Notes: generated by a model not told the origin, from the letters alone. 64,000 nucleotides of DNA from Piliocolobus tephrosceles (GCF_002776525.5 NW_022326531.1:549748-613747), one strand, 5' to 3'. Shown: positions 11,230 to 23,924, numbered from the stretch's first letter. Numbers and translations are program-made.

Positions 11230-12253
11230 TCTCACTAACCACAAAAGGATTTTGAGTGGAGGTGCCACTGACCTTTGACAAATCTCCTACCTGTGCTTAG
11301 TACCAGCTGGAGCTACCTTTATGACTCAAACCAATAGGACAATTTGCTGAGGCCTGGAAGTACCCTCTCCAGAGAATCCCTTATCTCCCAACATTTGGTC
11401 AACATCTAAAGTGTATTTTGCTGTACAGCTCCTTATTTTGGAATTATACTTGCTTCCAACACAAGGAAGGCAAATTTTCCTGCTTCCATGATGATGGAAG
11501 GCAGGTAACTCTTTTATGAATTTTGAGCTCGCTTCCAACAAGAAAGATGAATTTGAGTCTTTTCCTGCTTCTAGGATGGTAGAGCAGTCTTCACCCTGAG
11601 ACTCATCCCTAAGTAAGTAATAGATAGGGATCCACTCTATCCTATATCACAGGTAAGTATTTATTATACTAATGTTTGGGGTTTGTCTTGGCTAAAGTTA
11701 AGATTAACAACCAACTGGTTTTAATTTCTCCTTACCATTAGAGCGCTCAGTAATTGTATAAATTGTGCCATCATTTGTTTAGCTTAACTGTTTCGTTGTT
11801 GTTGTTGTTGTTGTTTGTTTCTGTTTTTATTGTTGTTTTGGTCTTTTTCCCATTGGGTTTGATCAACTGTCTCCTACTTGATCAAATCTGAAAGAAAGTT
11901 CCAACTTACCAAGAACAAGCCCGCTGAAGTAGCTAAATTCCCTTGGTAAAAAGGAAGAGGAAAGATTTCTCATTTTGACTACTTAAGGGGCTTTATTTAC
12001 ATAACAAGGCCATCTTTTTTGCTAGCCAAACGCATCTGAAAGAGCACTTCCAAAGCTAAAGGTTCTACCTTCTTTTTTTCCACTACGACAGCCTGGGTTT
12101 CATTCCTAAATCAAGTTCTTTCTGGTTTGATACTTGGTACTTCTGAAATAGCAGCAATTTGTCTTAGCTGAAATTTCATAATGAGATTTAAAGAGTTTTT
12201 TTTAAAGGAGTTCAATGGTTAAAAGTTAGGTTAATTAAAAGCTAACATCCAAG

Positions 12254-12279
12254 ATGTGTGTGTGTGTGTGTGTGTGTAT
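12254..12279. repeat. (TG)n microsatellite
   Basis: About 12 TG units. A poly-T/G-rich run follows at 12321-12358. Confidence 0.9.
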
Positions 12280-13379
12280 TTAAAGGCCTTCATGTTTTCA
12301 GATTTTTTTCCCCTAGGACTTTTTTTTTTTTTTTTTTGGCGGGGGGCGGGGAGGGGGACAAAAGTATTTCTTTCTTCTCGGTTGATTGAATTCTGTTTTT
12401 TTCATTTGCTTACACTATCTCTTCTTTCTCTTGCACCCTCTGCTGCATGAGGGACCTATAATAGTTTATAATAACCTGGGCTTCCTTAAAGAAAATGGAG
12501 AGGGCACCAGACTGCCTTTCAGGGAGAAATCTGTTTTTCCTCATGGAACTCCAGGAATGTAAACAGACAAGTTCATGTCAGCTCTTAAACTGCTTACTTT
12601 TGAATTGTGTTACCTGATTTTTTGGCTAAAATAGTTATTGCAGCAGAGGCTACTCTTGGGTTTTTAAGGAAGAGTATAGCTTAGACACTTAGAAGTTTCT
12701 CTGTTTAAAAAAATTTTTAAGTGCACTGTAAAAACATCACATGCTCTAGTCTCATAAAATTCTCCTTTTTAGGAGACACAGAATTAACCTCAAAGATCCA
12801 ACTAAAAGATAGATAGTCCCTATCTAAATAAAATTGGTCTCCACCTACAGTGTTATGATACATTTCTCTAATTTTAAGTTTGATTTGACATTCATCTTTA
12901 ATCTCCCTGTAGCACCACCAGACTTTTTCTCTCTGTGTTTTGAGATATAAATTTTACTATCAGATTTTTTATCTAAGAGTTGTTTCCTTCAATATGCAGA
13001 CTTACAGCTATTTAACTGACAACTGCAATGGTAATGAAACAGGTTATCAACAGTTTACAAGTCTAAGGGAAAAAAAAAAGGAGGTCTTAGGAATCCATAA
13101 GACGTACTTCTATCGGTATGCCTAATACATCTGTGTATTTATTGCGTATTATGTGTACGTGACATTTCACTACTGAAAATATACACAAGAGCTCTAATGA
13201 ATTGGCTAAAAGAAAAAATAAAAGAATTTAAATCAAATGCTTTTACTTGATCAGAGAAAAGAAAGACTAGTCAAATGCTTTTTCAAGTTTATATGACTGA
13301 AGTAAAATCTTTAATAAATAAGCTAACTTTAAAATTATTTTTAAAGTAAAATTCCTAATTCATGTGGGACTTAAAATCT

Positions 13380-13490
13380 AGATGATGGATTAATAGGTGC
13401 AGCAAACCACCATGGCACATGTATACCTATGTGACAAACTTGCATGTTCTGCACATGTATCCCAGAATGCAAAATAAAATTTTAAAACAT
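13380..13490 (+). mobile_element. L1PA-type LINE, 3' end only
   Basis: Short L1 3' terminus: 'taataggtgcagcaaaccac', 'catggcacatgtatacctat', 'ctgcacatgtatcccagaat', followed by an A-rich tail. It is a heavily 5'-truncated insertion. Confidence 0.9.
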
Positions 13491-14309
13491 TATTGGTAAA
13501 GTAATATTAAAAATGTGTTAATAATTGCCAGTACATTTTTGTTTGCATTTATTGATCAAGCAATTCCATCCTGCCAAATATTATAAGGTGTCAAAATTGG
13601 TCATAGGGGTTACAAAACTATAAACCCAGTCCAAAATGGAATTATCTTTGCTTGTGTAAATTTTAATAGATAAGACATTGATTTTGGTTTAATAAAAAAA
13701 GCCACATCTTGAAGTATTTAGTAAAATTATTATAACTTACTATCTCGTGGCTTTAGACAGTCTAGTCTACAGGCAGTAAGGAGGTTTGTTTTGGGAAAGG
13801 ACTGTTATCATCTTTGATTTAAAGTTAAACTATAAACTAAGATCTTCCCGAAGTTATTTTGGCCTATGCCCAGGAATGAACAAGAACAGCTTGGAGGTTA
13901 GAAGCTAGATGGAGTCATTTAGGCCATATATTTTTCATTGTCTCAGTTATAATTTTGCAATGGTGAGTTTCATAACTTTGATGACTATCACAGTTTTCGT
14001 AAATAATCTAGGCAAATAGTTAATTAGGTAAATGTATGGGATAAATACTCGTGGGCAAACTTGTCATAATTTAGAATCTAAATTGTATTAAATTAAATAA
14101 TAGATATTTCATTATTTGAGTATTTTCTAATAAAAATATTTTGTAGGAAAACATTTTTTTCTAAAAATCTGTCGTTTTTAAAAAGGAAACAATTTTTGTC
14201 CAATTCAAAGATTATGTAAATGTTATGTATAAAACAAGGTAAAACAAACAAGGAAATAAGAGAAATGTAAAGAAAGTTATAGAAATAAAATGTATTTTTT
14301 GGTAAAAAA

Positions 14310-14636
14310 TTTAAAAAGAGGCTGGGCGCAGTGGCTCAAGCCTGTAATCCCAGCACTTTGGGAGGCCAAGACGGGCGGATCACGAAGTCAGGAGATCGAG
14401 ACCATCCTAGCTAATACGGTGAAACTCCGTCTCTCCTAAAAAATACAAAAAACTAGCCGGGTGAGGTGGCAGGCGCCTGTAGTCCCAGCTACTCGGGAGG
14501 CTGAGGCAGGAGAATGATGTGAACCCGGGAGGCGGAGCTTGCAGTGAGCTGAGATCAGGCCACTGCACTCCAGCTTGGGTGACAGAGCGAGACTCCGTCT
14601 CAAAAAAAAAAAAAAAAAAAAAAAAGTTTAAAAAGA
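14310..14636 (+). mobile_element. Alu, monkey AluY type, with target duplication
   Basis: Body 14320-14626, flanked by the 10-bp duplication 'tttaaaaaga' (14310-14319, 14627-14636). Features 'ggctcaagcctgtaatccc', 'ccaagacgggcggatcac' and 'gatcaggccactgcactcc' are those of Old World monkey AluY subfamilies. It ends in about 23 A. Confidence 0.95.
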
Positions 14637-14660
14637 AATAATTTTATATGAGAAAGAATC

Positions 14661-15068
14661 TTGTATAGTAAATTTACTCCAATAATAAAATGACTGGGGC
14701 CGGGCGCGGTGGCTCAAGCCTGTAATCCCAGCACTTTGGGAGGCCGAGACGGGCGGATCACGAGGTCAGGAGATCGAGACCATCCTGGCTAACACGGTGA
14801 AACCCCGTCTCTACTAAAAATACAAAAAAAAAAACTAGCCGGGCGAGGTGGCGGGCGCCTGTAGTCCCAGCTACTTGGGAGGCTGAGGCAGGAGAATGGC
14901 GTAAACCCGGGAGGCGGAGCTTGCAGTGAGCTGAGATCTGGCCACTGCACTCCAGCTCGGGCGACAGAGCAAGACTCCGTCTCAAAAAAAAATAAAAATA
15001 AATAAATAAAAAATAAATAAAATGACTGGTTTTGTATGGTAAATTTAGTCCAATGACAAAATGACTGG
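14661..15068. repeat. Old 37-bp direct repeat split by an Alu
   Basis: The 37-base segment 14661-14697 (begins 'ttgtatagtaaatttactcc') recurs at 15032-15068 (begins 'ttgtatggtaaatttagtcc'), with 33 of 37 positions identical. The intervening Alu and its target duplication account for the spacing, so the two copies were adjacent before the Alu inserted. Confidence 0.85.
14684..15029 (+). mobile_element. Alu, monkey AluY type, with 14-bp target duplication
   Basis: Body 14698-15015, starting 'ggccgggcgcggtggctcaa'. A perfect 14-bp duplication 'aataaaatgactgg' is at 14684-14697 and 15016-15029. It carries 'gagatctggccactgcac', diagnostic of the cercopithecid lineage, and a tail that has turned into AAAT repeats. 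It lies only about 60 bases from the preceding Alu in the same orientation. Confidence 0.96.
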
Positions 15069-15185
15069 CTGTTTAAGAAAGACGGGTGTTGTAATCCAGA
15101 AAGTCCAAGCATGTCATTACATGATCAAGCTGTCTATAAATAAAGGGAAATTATCATGGTCTTTCATAAGATTGGGTTTGATGTT

Positions 15186-15211
15186 AAAAAAAAAAAAAAA
15201 AAAAAAAAAAC
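15186..15211. repeat. Poly(A) run
   Basis: About 26 uninterrupted A. No retrotransposon body is recognisable immediately upstream. Confidence 0.9.
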
Positions 15212-17855
15212 GCTTATACACTGAAGAATTGGTTAGAACCATAAAATTTTCTTAAGGGATTGATTTACTCTTAATAACTTGCAAGGGATTTAAGTTTAGG
15301 AGATTTAAGAGATTTAAATTTGTTTTTTTAAAACCCAAAGTTCAACTTTTATTGCATCTCACCATTTTTGGTTTTCTCTTTTGTTTTAAAAGGCACAAAA
15401 TAGTAATGCTTTCCTTCAAGTAATTTTCAGCTCATATAAGTTCATTTTTGTTTGTTTGTTTTTGCCTAGAGTTCTGTTTGTTGTGGCCTGATACTAACAA
15501 TGTTTTCTTAAAGATCTAAAGGAAATGTTTTCATCAAACCTAAAATTTTGTGCACAGCAAAAGATCTTTTATTTTGCCTTTTGGTAGCTGGCCTAACAGA
15601 TTTTACATTTATTGAAATAATTTCTGTCATTATTATTAACTTTTGGTTTACTTAGAAAAAAACTGAGATCAAAAATAATTTAGGTAGTATTATTACATTC
15701 ATGTATCTTTATGTGTTTTTAAGGTACTTATGACATTGAGCTACAGGGCATTGACTTCTGGGTCTAAAAAGGACACCAAGTCCTGCTAAATCTTAAACAC
15801 TGAGAGTGATTAAAACCTCATCTTCAGGCCTGGTAGAAGATACCAATCAAAATAAACTGCATTTCTGAGACAGAGGGCAAGAAATTAAGGCTATTCAACT
15901 CCTCATGGCCCAGGGACTACTGTGGAAGAGGTGGGCATGGGAGATTGTAAGTGCTGATTTTTAGCAATAAAACAAGTTTGGTTTCACTATAAATCAATCA
16001 TTAATGTCAAAGGCAAACTGATGCGAGACCAACATAAGGGACCCTGTGTCAGATTAACAAGGTTTCCTTGAAGCATTAACTGACTCCTGCACAAAAGTTC
16101 TAAAGTTTATAAAAGACTTATGGAAGTTACATATTATGGTCAAGATTAAAATTTTATAGATCATTTATAAAACTTTGGAAAAAAATTTAATTGGTGTCAT
16201 GCTGTTTTTATTAGGATTTATTTAAAAAATTAAGTCTCCTCTCACAAATAATGAAAGTTTTCCCCTTTTTTTGAAATCTTTGAGTTATCACTTTGGTTTA
16301 ATGAATGACTTATTCTACAATCATCCATGATCCTATTTTGTAATATCAAGTGTTTTAAACTTTTGATATTTGACAAACTTTCCAAAATCAAATTATAAAT
16401 TATGTCTTTTTCTGACCTAATTAATCTTTTAAGATATTAGTTTTCCTAAAGCCCAAAAATGATATATTTGGCTTATTTGGTATACAAATTATACACAAAG
16501 CACTGTTAAATATAAAATGGTGTTTGGTTTCCTTTGGGCTGCATTTGTATACATATGTTATTGGTATGTGTTCCACATTTATGGAAAACTCCTATAATTC
16601 TGATATAACTTAATGTACATTATCAGTAATAATTATAAATGTTATTTATTGTGTGCACAGAGATAACAAATTTCCTTGTCAATTGTGTCTTTGACTATGA
16701 CTGCCCTAAAACTTTTTGTTATCCACAGACATTTGTTGTCTTGTTTAGGTCCTCTTTAGAATGGGGTTTTATAATCAGCTATAAAACTCTAATAGTTGCT
16801 CTTGAATTCAGGTTTCTGATAACTTTGCAGAGTGTAAAATCAGAATAGAAGAAAAACTTCCAGGATGCATGGAAAGCTGAAATGTTCATGAATATCAAAC
16901 AGGACAGGAGTTAACTATATGGATTCAACTATAGAAAACTGAAGTAATCTTTTTAACTTTTTGGTTAAAACATTGCTGATCCTTTGTTTTGTTGTTCAGA
17001 GTCAAGGAAATTTTTCTTTTGAGCTATTGACAGCTTTTAACAATTAAGTATACTCCTAGAGCATATCTGTTTCTCTCTACCTGATTTCTCCAGAATTTGG
17101 AAACTGTAAGTATTCCTAACTTATGACAATATTGTTATTTGTATAGGTGCAATAAAAATCTGTTTTCATTTGTAACAGGACACAATTAGTTAAAACTGGT
17201 TATTTTACCAATGCTTTGAACAGAATGGTGTGCTTTCCTTTAAGGAATCAAACTTGACTTATAGATCCAATAAAAACCCTTTGGGAAAACTGGTTCATAC
17301 CTTGTCTATACAGTCCCTGTACAAGGTTCCTGACCTGTGGCAAGTAAAGACTGTCACTTTCTGAAAGACCCCAGGAGCACCAAGTTATCCTGGGACCTCA
17401 AGAGGAGAAGAATTCACCCAACTTACAGGTATTTGATGGTACAAATCCATGGTGTGGCTCAGCTTTAAAAAGGTCTTATCTGAAATTCCATTTGTGGAAA
17501 AAGTTCCATCAAAGTAATTTTAAAAACTTATGTGAAAAATACTTGTTTTTATGCACTTTATACAAATAATCTGGCCAAGTATAAGAGAACACATTGATCC
17601 TACCATGATTTGTATTTAGTTAAAATGGGAAACTACACAGAGAAAAATTATGTTTCAAAAACCATAGTACACCTGTTGTTAGATTCTAGTCTTGCCTAAT
17701 GTTTTTCAATTTTTATTATTTTATTATTGGACTGAATGATAATTTTTCCTCACTACAAGTCTCCAAAATAATGTTTCCAATTTTTGTTTTCTTTCTTTTC
17801 TTTCCCCTGACCATTTTTCCTAAGTAAAAATCACTGAAAATCACTGAAAAGTAAG

Positions 17856-18013
17856 CTTTTCTTTCTTTCTTTCTTTCTTTCTTTTTCTTTCTTCCTTCCT
17901 TCCTTCCTTCCTTCCTTCCTTCCTTCCTTCCTTCCTTCCTTCCTTCCTTCCTTCTTTCCTCCCTCCCTCCCTCTCTCTCTTTCTCTCTTTCTTTCTCTCT
18001 TTCTCTTTCTTGC

Positions 18014-18077
<64 letters not shown>
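17856..18077. repeat. Polypyrimidine tract (CTTT)n-(TTCC)n-(CTTT)n
   Basis: 222 bases of T and C on the plus strand in three blocks: CTTT units, about 16 TTCC units, a mixed CCCT/CTCT section, then CTTT again. It forms the expanded tail of the antisense Alu that starts right after it. The 152- and 95-codon minus-strand frames are Lys/Glu/Arg repeats from this tract. Confidence 0.97.
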
Positions 18078-18353
18078 TTGAGTCTTGCTCTGTTGCCCAG
18101 GTTGCAGTACAGTGGCACGATCTCAGCTCACCGCAAGCACTGCCTCCTGGGTTCATGCCATTCTTCTGCCTCACCCTCCCAAGTAGCTGGGACTACAGTT
18201 ACCCGCCACCACGCCCAACTAATTTTTTGTATTTTTAGTAGAGATGGGGTTTCACTGTGCTAGCCAGGATGGTTTCAATCCCCTGACCTCATGATCCACC
18301 TGCCTTGGCCTCCCAAAGTGCTGGGATTACAGGCGTGAGCCACCGCGCCTGGC
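18078..18353 (-). mobile_element. Alu element, full length
   Basis: Antisense Alu: 'gagtcttgctctgttgccca', 'ggcacgatctcagctcaccg', ending 'gagccaccgcgcctggc'. Its 3' tail has expanded into the preceding polypyrimidine tract. Confidence 0.95.
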
Positions 18354-18540
18354 AGCTTTGCTTTCTTAAAGCCCTGCCAACTGACTCTAGACAGCTTAAA
18401 CTTTAGAAGAATATAATGGCAACCTATTTACATAAATAAGCCACTTTTGTACCTGCTTGATGTATGAACTTGAGTAATGTGGCCTTTATCAATTTCCCAG
18501 GATTGTTCTTTTGTTTGTCTTTGTTTTTATCCCATATAAA
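18354..18540. other. Unassigned DNA
   Basis: Short spacer between the Alu and the start of recognisable L1. Nothing identifiable. Confidence 0.4.
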
Positions 18541-19319
18541 CATACAAAGGAGCTGCAATACATCTGGCAGCAGATTTCTCAGTGGAAACATTACAGACCA
18601 GGAGTGAATGGCATGATATATTTAAAGTGCTGAAGAAAAAAGAAAGAAACTTATGGTAGAATAGTGTCTCAAGTGAAAATATCCTTCAAAGTGAAGGAGA
18701 AATGAAGACATTTCTAAACAAAAACTGAGAGATTTCATTAACACCAGATCTGTCCCACAAGAAATGCTAAAGGGAGATTTTCAATCTGAAAGTAAAGCAT
18801 ATTAATTAGCAATAAAAAATTATCTGAAGGTTCAAAGCTTACTAGTAAATGTAAGTATAGAAAAAATATTATAACACTGTACTTGTAGTGTATAAACTAT
18901 TCATATCTTCAGTAGAAAGACTAACAGACAAACCAATCAAAAATAATTACACTTTTTCAAGACATAGTATAGTAAGATGTAAATAGAAACAACAACAAGT
19001 TAAAAAGCAGAGGGAAGAAGTTAAAGTGTAGAGTTTTATTAGTTTTCTCTGCTTGTTTGTTGGCTTTTGCTGTCAGTATTAAATTGTAATTGGTTTAAAT
19101 AATGGGTTCTAAGATAGTATTTATTTGCAAGCATCATGGTAAATTCAAATGAAAAAAAAAACACACAAAAGATACACAGAAGATAAAGAGCAAGAAGTTA
19201 AAAGATATACCAGAGAAAATTACCTTCACTAAAAAAAAAAATACAGGAAGGAAGGAAGGAAAGAAGGCAGAGAATACCACAGACACACACACACACACAC
19301 AGAGAATACAAATAACAAA

Positions 19320-22300
19320 ATGGCAAGAGTAAAGGGTACTTCCTTATTTATCAATAATAACATTGAATGTAAATGGACTAACCTTTCCAATCAAAAGACA
19401 TAGAGTAGCTTAATAGATTTAAAAACGAGACCCTAAATCTGTCATTTATAGGAAATACAATTAAACTATAGACACAAATAGACTGAAAATAAAGGGATGG
19501 AAAAAGAGACACCATGTAAGAGGAAATGAAAAAATAACAGGAGTAGTTATACATATATCAGACAAAATACATTTCAAGGTAAAAACTGTTAGAAATGACA
19601 AAAAAGTTTATTACATAATAAAAAAGATCAATTCAACAAGAGAATAAGACTATAGTAAATATATATCCACCCAACACTGGAAAACCAGTAAATATATATC
19701 CACCCAACACTGGAGAAACGAGACATATAAAGCGAATATTAATAAAGCTGAAGAGAGAGAGACAGACCTCAACAGAGTAGTAGTTGGAGACTTTAACACC
19801 CACTTTCAGCTTTGGACAGGTCTTCCAGACAGAAAAACAACAAATAAGCATCAGACTTAATCACACTATAGATCAAATTGACCTAATAGATATTTACAGA
19901 ATATTTTATCTAATGGTTGAAGAATACGCATTTTTTTTTCTCAGCACATGGATTATTCTCAAGGATAGACCACATATTAGGCCACAAAACGTTCAAAATT
20001 TTTAAAACATTCAAAAATTTAAATTATACCAAGTGTCTTCTCTTACCACTAAAGAATAAAACTGGAAATCAATAGTAAGAGGAATTTCGAAAACTAGTCA
20101 AACGTATGGAAATGAAACAATATGCTCCTGGAAAACCAGTGGGTCAATGAAGAAATTAAGAAGAAAATTTTTAAAATTCTTCAAACAAATGAAAATGGAA
20201 TCACAACATACCAAAACCTATGGCATACAGCAAAGGCAATACTAAAATCAAAGTTTATACCACTAAGCACCTACATTAAACATAGAAAAACTTCAAATAA
20301 GTAACCTTATCATCTATATTCAAGAACTAGAAAAGAAAGATCAAACCAAACCCCAAATTAGAGGAAAAGAAATAATAAAAGCCAGAGCAGGGATACATGA
20401 ATTGAAATGAAAAATTTACAAAATGTAAATGAAACAAAACAATGATTTTTGAAAAGATAAATAAAATTAACGAAATTTAGCTCGACTAAGAAAAAAAGAG
20501 CGACCACCCAAATAAATAAAATCAGAGATGAAAAAGGAGACATTGCAACTGTGTACTGCAAAAATTCAAAAGATTATTACAGGCTACTATGAGCAAGCAT
20601 ATGCCCAAATAAATTGGAAAACCTACAAGAAGTGAATAAATTCCTAAGCACATACAGCCTAGAAAGACTGAGCCATGAAGAAAGCAAAACCTGAACAGAT
20701 CACTTACAAATAATGAGATAAAAGTCATAATAAAAAGCCTCCCAGCGAAGAAAAATTCAAGACTCAATGGCGTCACTGCTGTATTTTACCAAACAATAAT
20801 AATAAGAAAAACCCCAACAATCCTACTCAAACTATTCTGAATAAAACAGAGGAGGAGGGAATACTCCCAAACTCATTCTACAAGGCCAGTATTACACTAA
20901 TACCAAACCAAATAAAGACACATCAGAAAAACAGAAAACTACAGGCAAAGGTCCCTGATGACTATCCTCAATAAATACTAACAAACCAAATTTAATAACA
21001 CTTTAAAAGAATAAGTCAACATGACCAAGTGAGTCTTATCCCAGGGATGCAAGGATGGTTGAACACAGCCAGCTCAATCAATGTCATACATTATATCAAC
21101 AGAATTAAGATCAAAAACCATATGATCATTCCAGTTGATGCTAAAAAAGCATTTGATAAAATTCAACATCAGTTGATGAGTTTTAAAAACCTTCAAAAAA
21201 AACTAGAAAGAATATACCTTAACACAATGAAAGCCATATATGACAGACTCACAGCTAGTACCATACTGAACAGAAAAAAACTGAAAGCCTTTCCTCTAAG
21301 ATCTTGAAAAAGACAGTGATGCCCATTCTCACCACTGTTATTTAACATAGTCCTGAAAATCTTAGCTAGAGCAACCAGCCAAGAGGAAGAAATAAAGGGC
21401 ATCTAAACTGGATAGAAAAAAAAGTCAAATTATTGTTTGCAGATTACATAATCTTATATTTGGAAAAGCCATAACACTCCACCAAAAAACTATGAGAACT
21501 GATCAATAAATTCAGGAAAGTCACAGGGTATAAAATCAACATTAAACAATCAATAGAATTTCTATATGCCAACAACAAACAATTTGAAAAAAAAAACTTA
21601 AAAATGTAATCCCATTTACGATACCTATGAAGAAAATTAAATATCTAGGAGTTAATCAAAGAAGTGAAAAATCTCTACCATGGAAACAATAAAATACTGA
21701 TGAAATAAAATGAAGAGGACACAAAAAATGGGAAGATATTCTACGTTTATGGGTTGGAAGAATGAATATTGTTAAAATGTCCATACTACCTAAAGCAATC
21801 GACAGATTCAATGCAACCCTTATTAAGATACCAATGATATTTTTCACAGAAAAAGCAAAATAAATCCTAAAATTTATATAGAACTACAAAAGACCGTAAT
21901 AGCCAAAGCCATCCTGAGCAAAAATAACAAAATGAGAAACTGCATTATTTGACTTCAAATTATAATTCCAGAGATAAAGCAACCAAAACAGCATGATACT
22001 GGCATAAAAACAGACAGAGATCAATAGAACAGAATGCAGAACCCAGAAATAAATCCAAACATCTACAGTAAACTTACTTTCTACAAAGGTTGCAAAAACA
22101 TACATTGAGGGAAAGAGAGTCTCTTCAATAAATGGTGCTGTGAAAACTGAATATCCATATACAAAAGAATGAAACAAGACTGCTATCTCACACCGTATAA
22201 AAATACCAAATCAAAATGGATTAAGAATGTAAATCTAAGACCTCAACCTATGAAACTACAACAAGGAAACATTGGTTAATTCCCCAGGACATTGGACTGA

Positions 22301-23133
22301 GCAACGATTTCTTGAGTAATACCCCATAAGCACAGGCAATCAACGCAAAAAGTAACAAACAAGATCATATGAAGTCAAAAAGCTTCTGCACAGCAAAAGA
22401 AACCATCAGCACAATGAAGAAACAATTCGCAGAATGGGAGAAGATATTTGAAAGCTATGTATCTGACATGGGATTAATAACCAGAATGTATAAAGAGCTC
22501 AAACAACTCAATAGGGAAGAAATCTAATAATCCTATTTTAGAATGGGCAAAGGATCTGAATAGACATTTCTCAAAAGAAGACATGTAAATGGCAAACATG
22601 TATATAAAAAAGTATAACATCATTGCAAAAGTTTTGATATCACACCCCATTTAAAATAACCTTTATACAAGAGACAGGCAGTAATGAAATGAATGCTGGC
22701 AAGGATGTGGAGGAAAGGGAACCCTTGTACATTATTGGTGGAAATGTAAATTAGTACAACCACTATGCAGAATCGTTTGGAAGTTCCTCAATAAATTAAA
22801 AATAGAGCTACCATATGATTCAGCAATCTCATTGTTAGGTAAAGAAAGGAAATCACCATGTTGAAGAGACAGCTGCATTCACATGTTTACTGAAGCACTA
22901 CTAGCAATAGCACAATAGCCAAGATTCGGAATCAAGCTAAGGGTCCATCAACAAATGAACTGATAAAGAAAATGTGTATATACACACAATAAAGAACTAT
23001 CCAGCCATAAAAAAAGAATGAAATCTTGTCATTTGCAACACCATGGATGTAACTGGAGGTTATTATTTTAAGTGAAATAAGCCAGGCCCAGAAAGACAAA
23101 TTTTGCATGTTCTACCTTATTTGTGAGAGCTAA
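19320..23133 (+). pseudogene. L1 ORF2 (endonuclease-reverse transcriptase), decayed
   Basis: Starts at an ATG in the expected place ('aaaatggcaagagtaaa') and ends at a TAA after a sequence equivalent to the usual ORF2 C-terminus. The 3.8 kb length matches the normal ORF2 of about 1,275 codons, but frameshifts and stops break it throughout. The reverse-transcriptase block with DAKKAFDKIQH is readable at about 21137-21169. The second catalytic block reads FADY rather than FADD (21436-21447), so the active site is lost. A 33-bp tandem duplication (19654-19719) also disrupts the endonuclease part. The product is not expected to be made. Confidence 0.9.
19654..19719. repeat. 33-bp tandem duplication inside L1 ORF2
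   Basis: Two adjacent copies of a unit beginning 'agtaaatatatatccaccca' (19654-19686 and 19687-19719), differing only in the last few bases. Consensus L1 has one copy. Confidence 0.9.
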
Positions 23134-23480
23134 AAAAATTAAAACAATTGAACTCATGAAGATAGAGAGTAGAATGATAATTGCCAGAGGCTGGGAAGGG
23201 TAGTGGAGGTGGGAAGAAAGTAAGGATGGCTAGTGCATTCAAAACTATAGTTAGATACAATGAATAATATCTATTTTATGGCACAAGAGTGAGTACAGTC
23301 AACAAAAATTTACTTTACATTTTAGAATAACTAAAACAATATAATTGGACAGTTTATAACATACAGAAAGGATAAATGCTTGCAGTGATGGATACTATAT
23401 TTAACTTGATGTCATTATTATGCATTGTATGCCTATATCAAAATATCTCATATACCTTATGATTCATATATTTCACATGA

Positions 23481-23924
23481 CATAGTCCAAATAATATAGT
23501 ACATAAACATTTTAGGTATTTTATTGTCATAATAATCATCATTTAAAAATATTTGATGCATGAATAATATTGGAAAATTGTTCTTATATTGAATTCAAAC
23601 TTCATTTTAATTCATCTTTATGGAAGTCATTATTTACAAATGAATTTGTCATTTTCTTTCTAATCTTTTTAAGATAAATTCATTAATCTCTGTCCATTTT
23701 AGACTCAAAAACCAAATAATCTTTGACTTTCCTACATTTAATGCCTTTCATAGCCACTCAGTTGCCCAACACTATGCATTTTACCTCCATAATATTACAC
23801 CAAAATATTCCTTAATTTCCAGCTCCCTTATTAACTCATAAGCCGTTTCAATAACACCTCCACTTATCTACACGTTTCTACTCTCTCCTGCTACAATTCT
23901 ATATCTTATTGATAGATTGATTTT
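23481..23924. other. Unassigned AT-rich DNA
   Basis: Nothing identified between the L1 3' end and an L2-like patch. Confidence 0.45.

Larger units (their letters stand above)
11230..17855 (+). pseudogene. Probable degenerate ERV1-like internal region, non-coding
   Basis: Directly downstream of the LTR, roughly 6.6 kb lacks any single-copy gene signal. Parts read like primate ERV1 internal sequence, for example 'ccaataaaaaccctttggga' near 17268 and 'ctgagacagagggcaagaaa' near 15865. No gag, pol or env frame survives and the longest frames are about 70 codons. It is interrupted by an L1 3' end (13380-13490) and two Alus. I see no matching 3' LTR before 18 kb. This is an inference from position and style, not a proven family match. 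Confidence 0.35.
18541..23480 (+). mobile_element. Old L1 LINE (L1MA/L1PB-like), about 4.9 kb, 5'-truncated
   Basis: From about 18541 the text follows the region upstream of L1 ORF2, including 'caagaaatgctaaagggaga' and a GGAA/AC-rich patch (19246-19301). It continues through a full-length but disabled ORF2 and then the 3' UTR ('gccagaggctgggaagggta', 'aggataaatgcttgcagtga', 'gtatgcctatatcaaaatat'). No 5' UTR or ORF1 is recognised. Divergence and many stop codons indicate an old copy. Small overlapping frames are fragments of ORF2 or its antisense. Confidence 0.9.

Noticed and set aside
17856..18077. Possible array of regularly spaced repeats
   Set aside because: Units are 4 bases with no spacers, so it is a microsatellite. 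No CRISPR-like structure exists, nor is one expected in a primate.
17716..18174. 152-codon Lys/Glu/Arg-rich minus-strand frame
   Set aside because: It is a translation of the polypyrimidine microsatellite and Alu tail.
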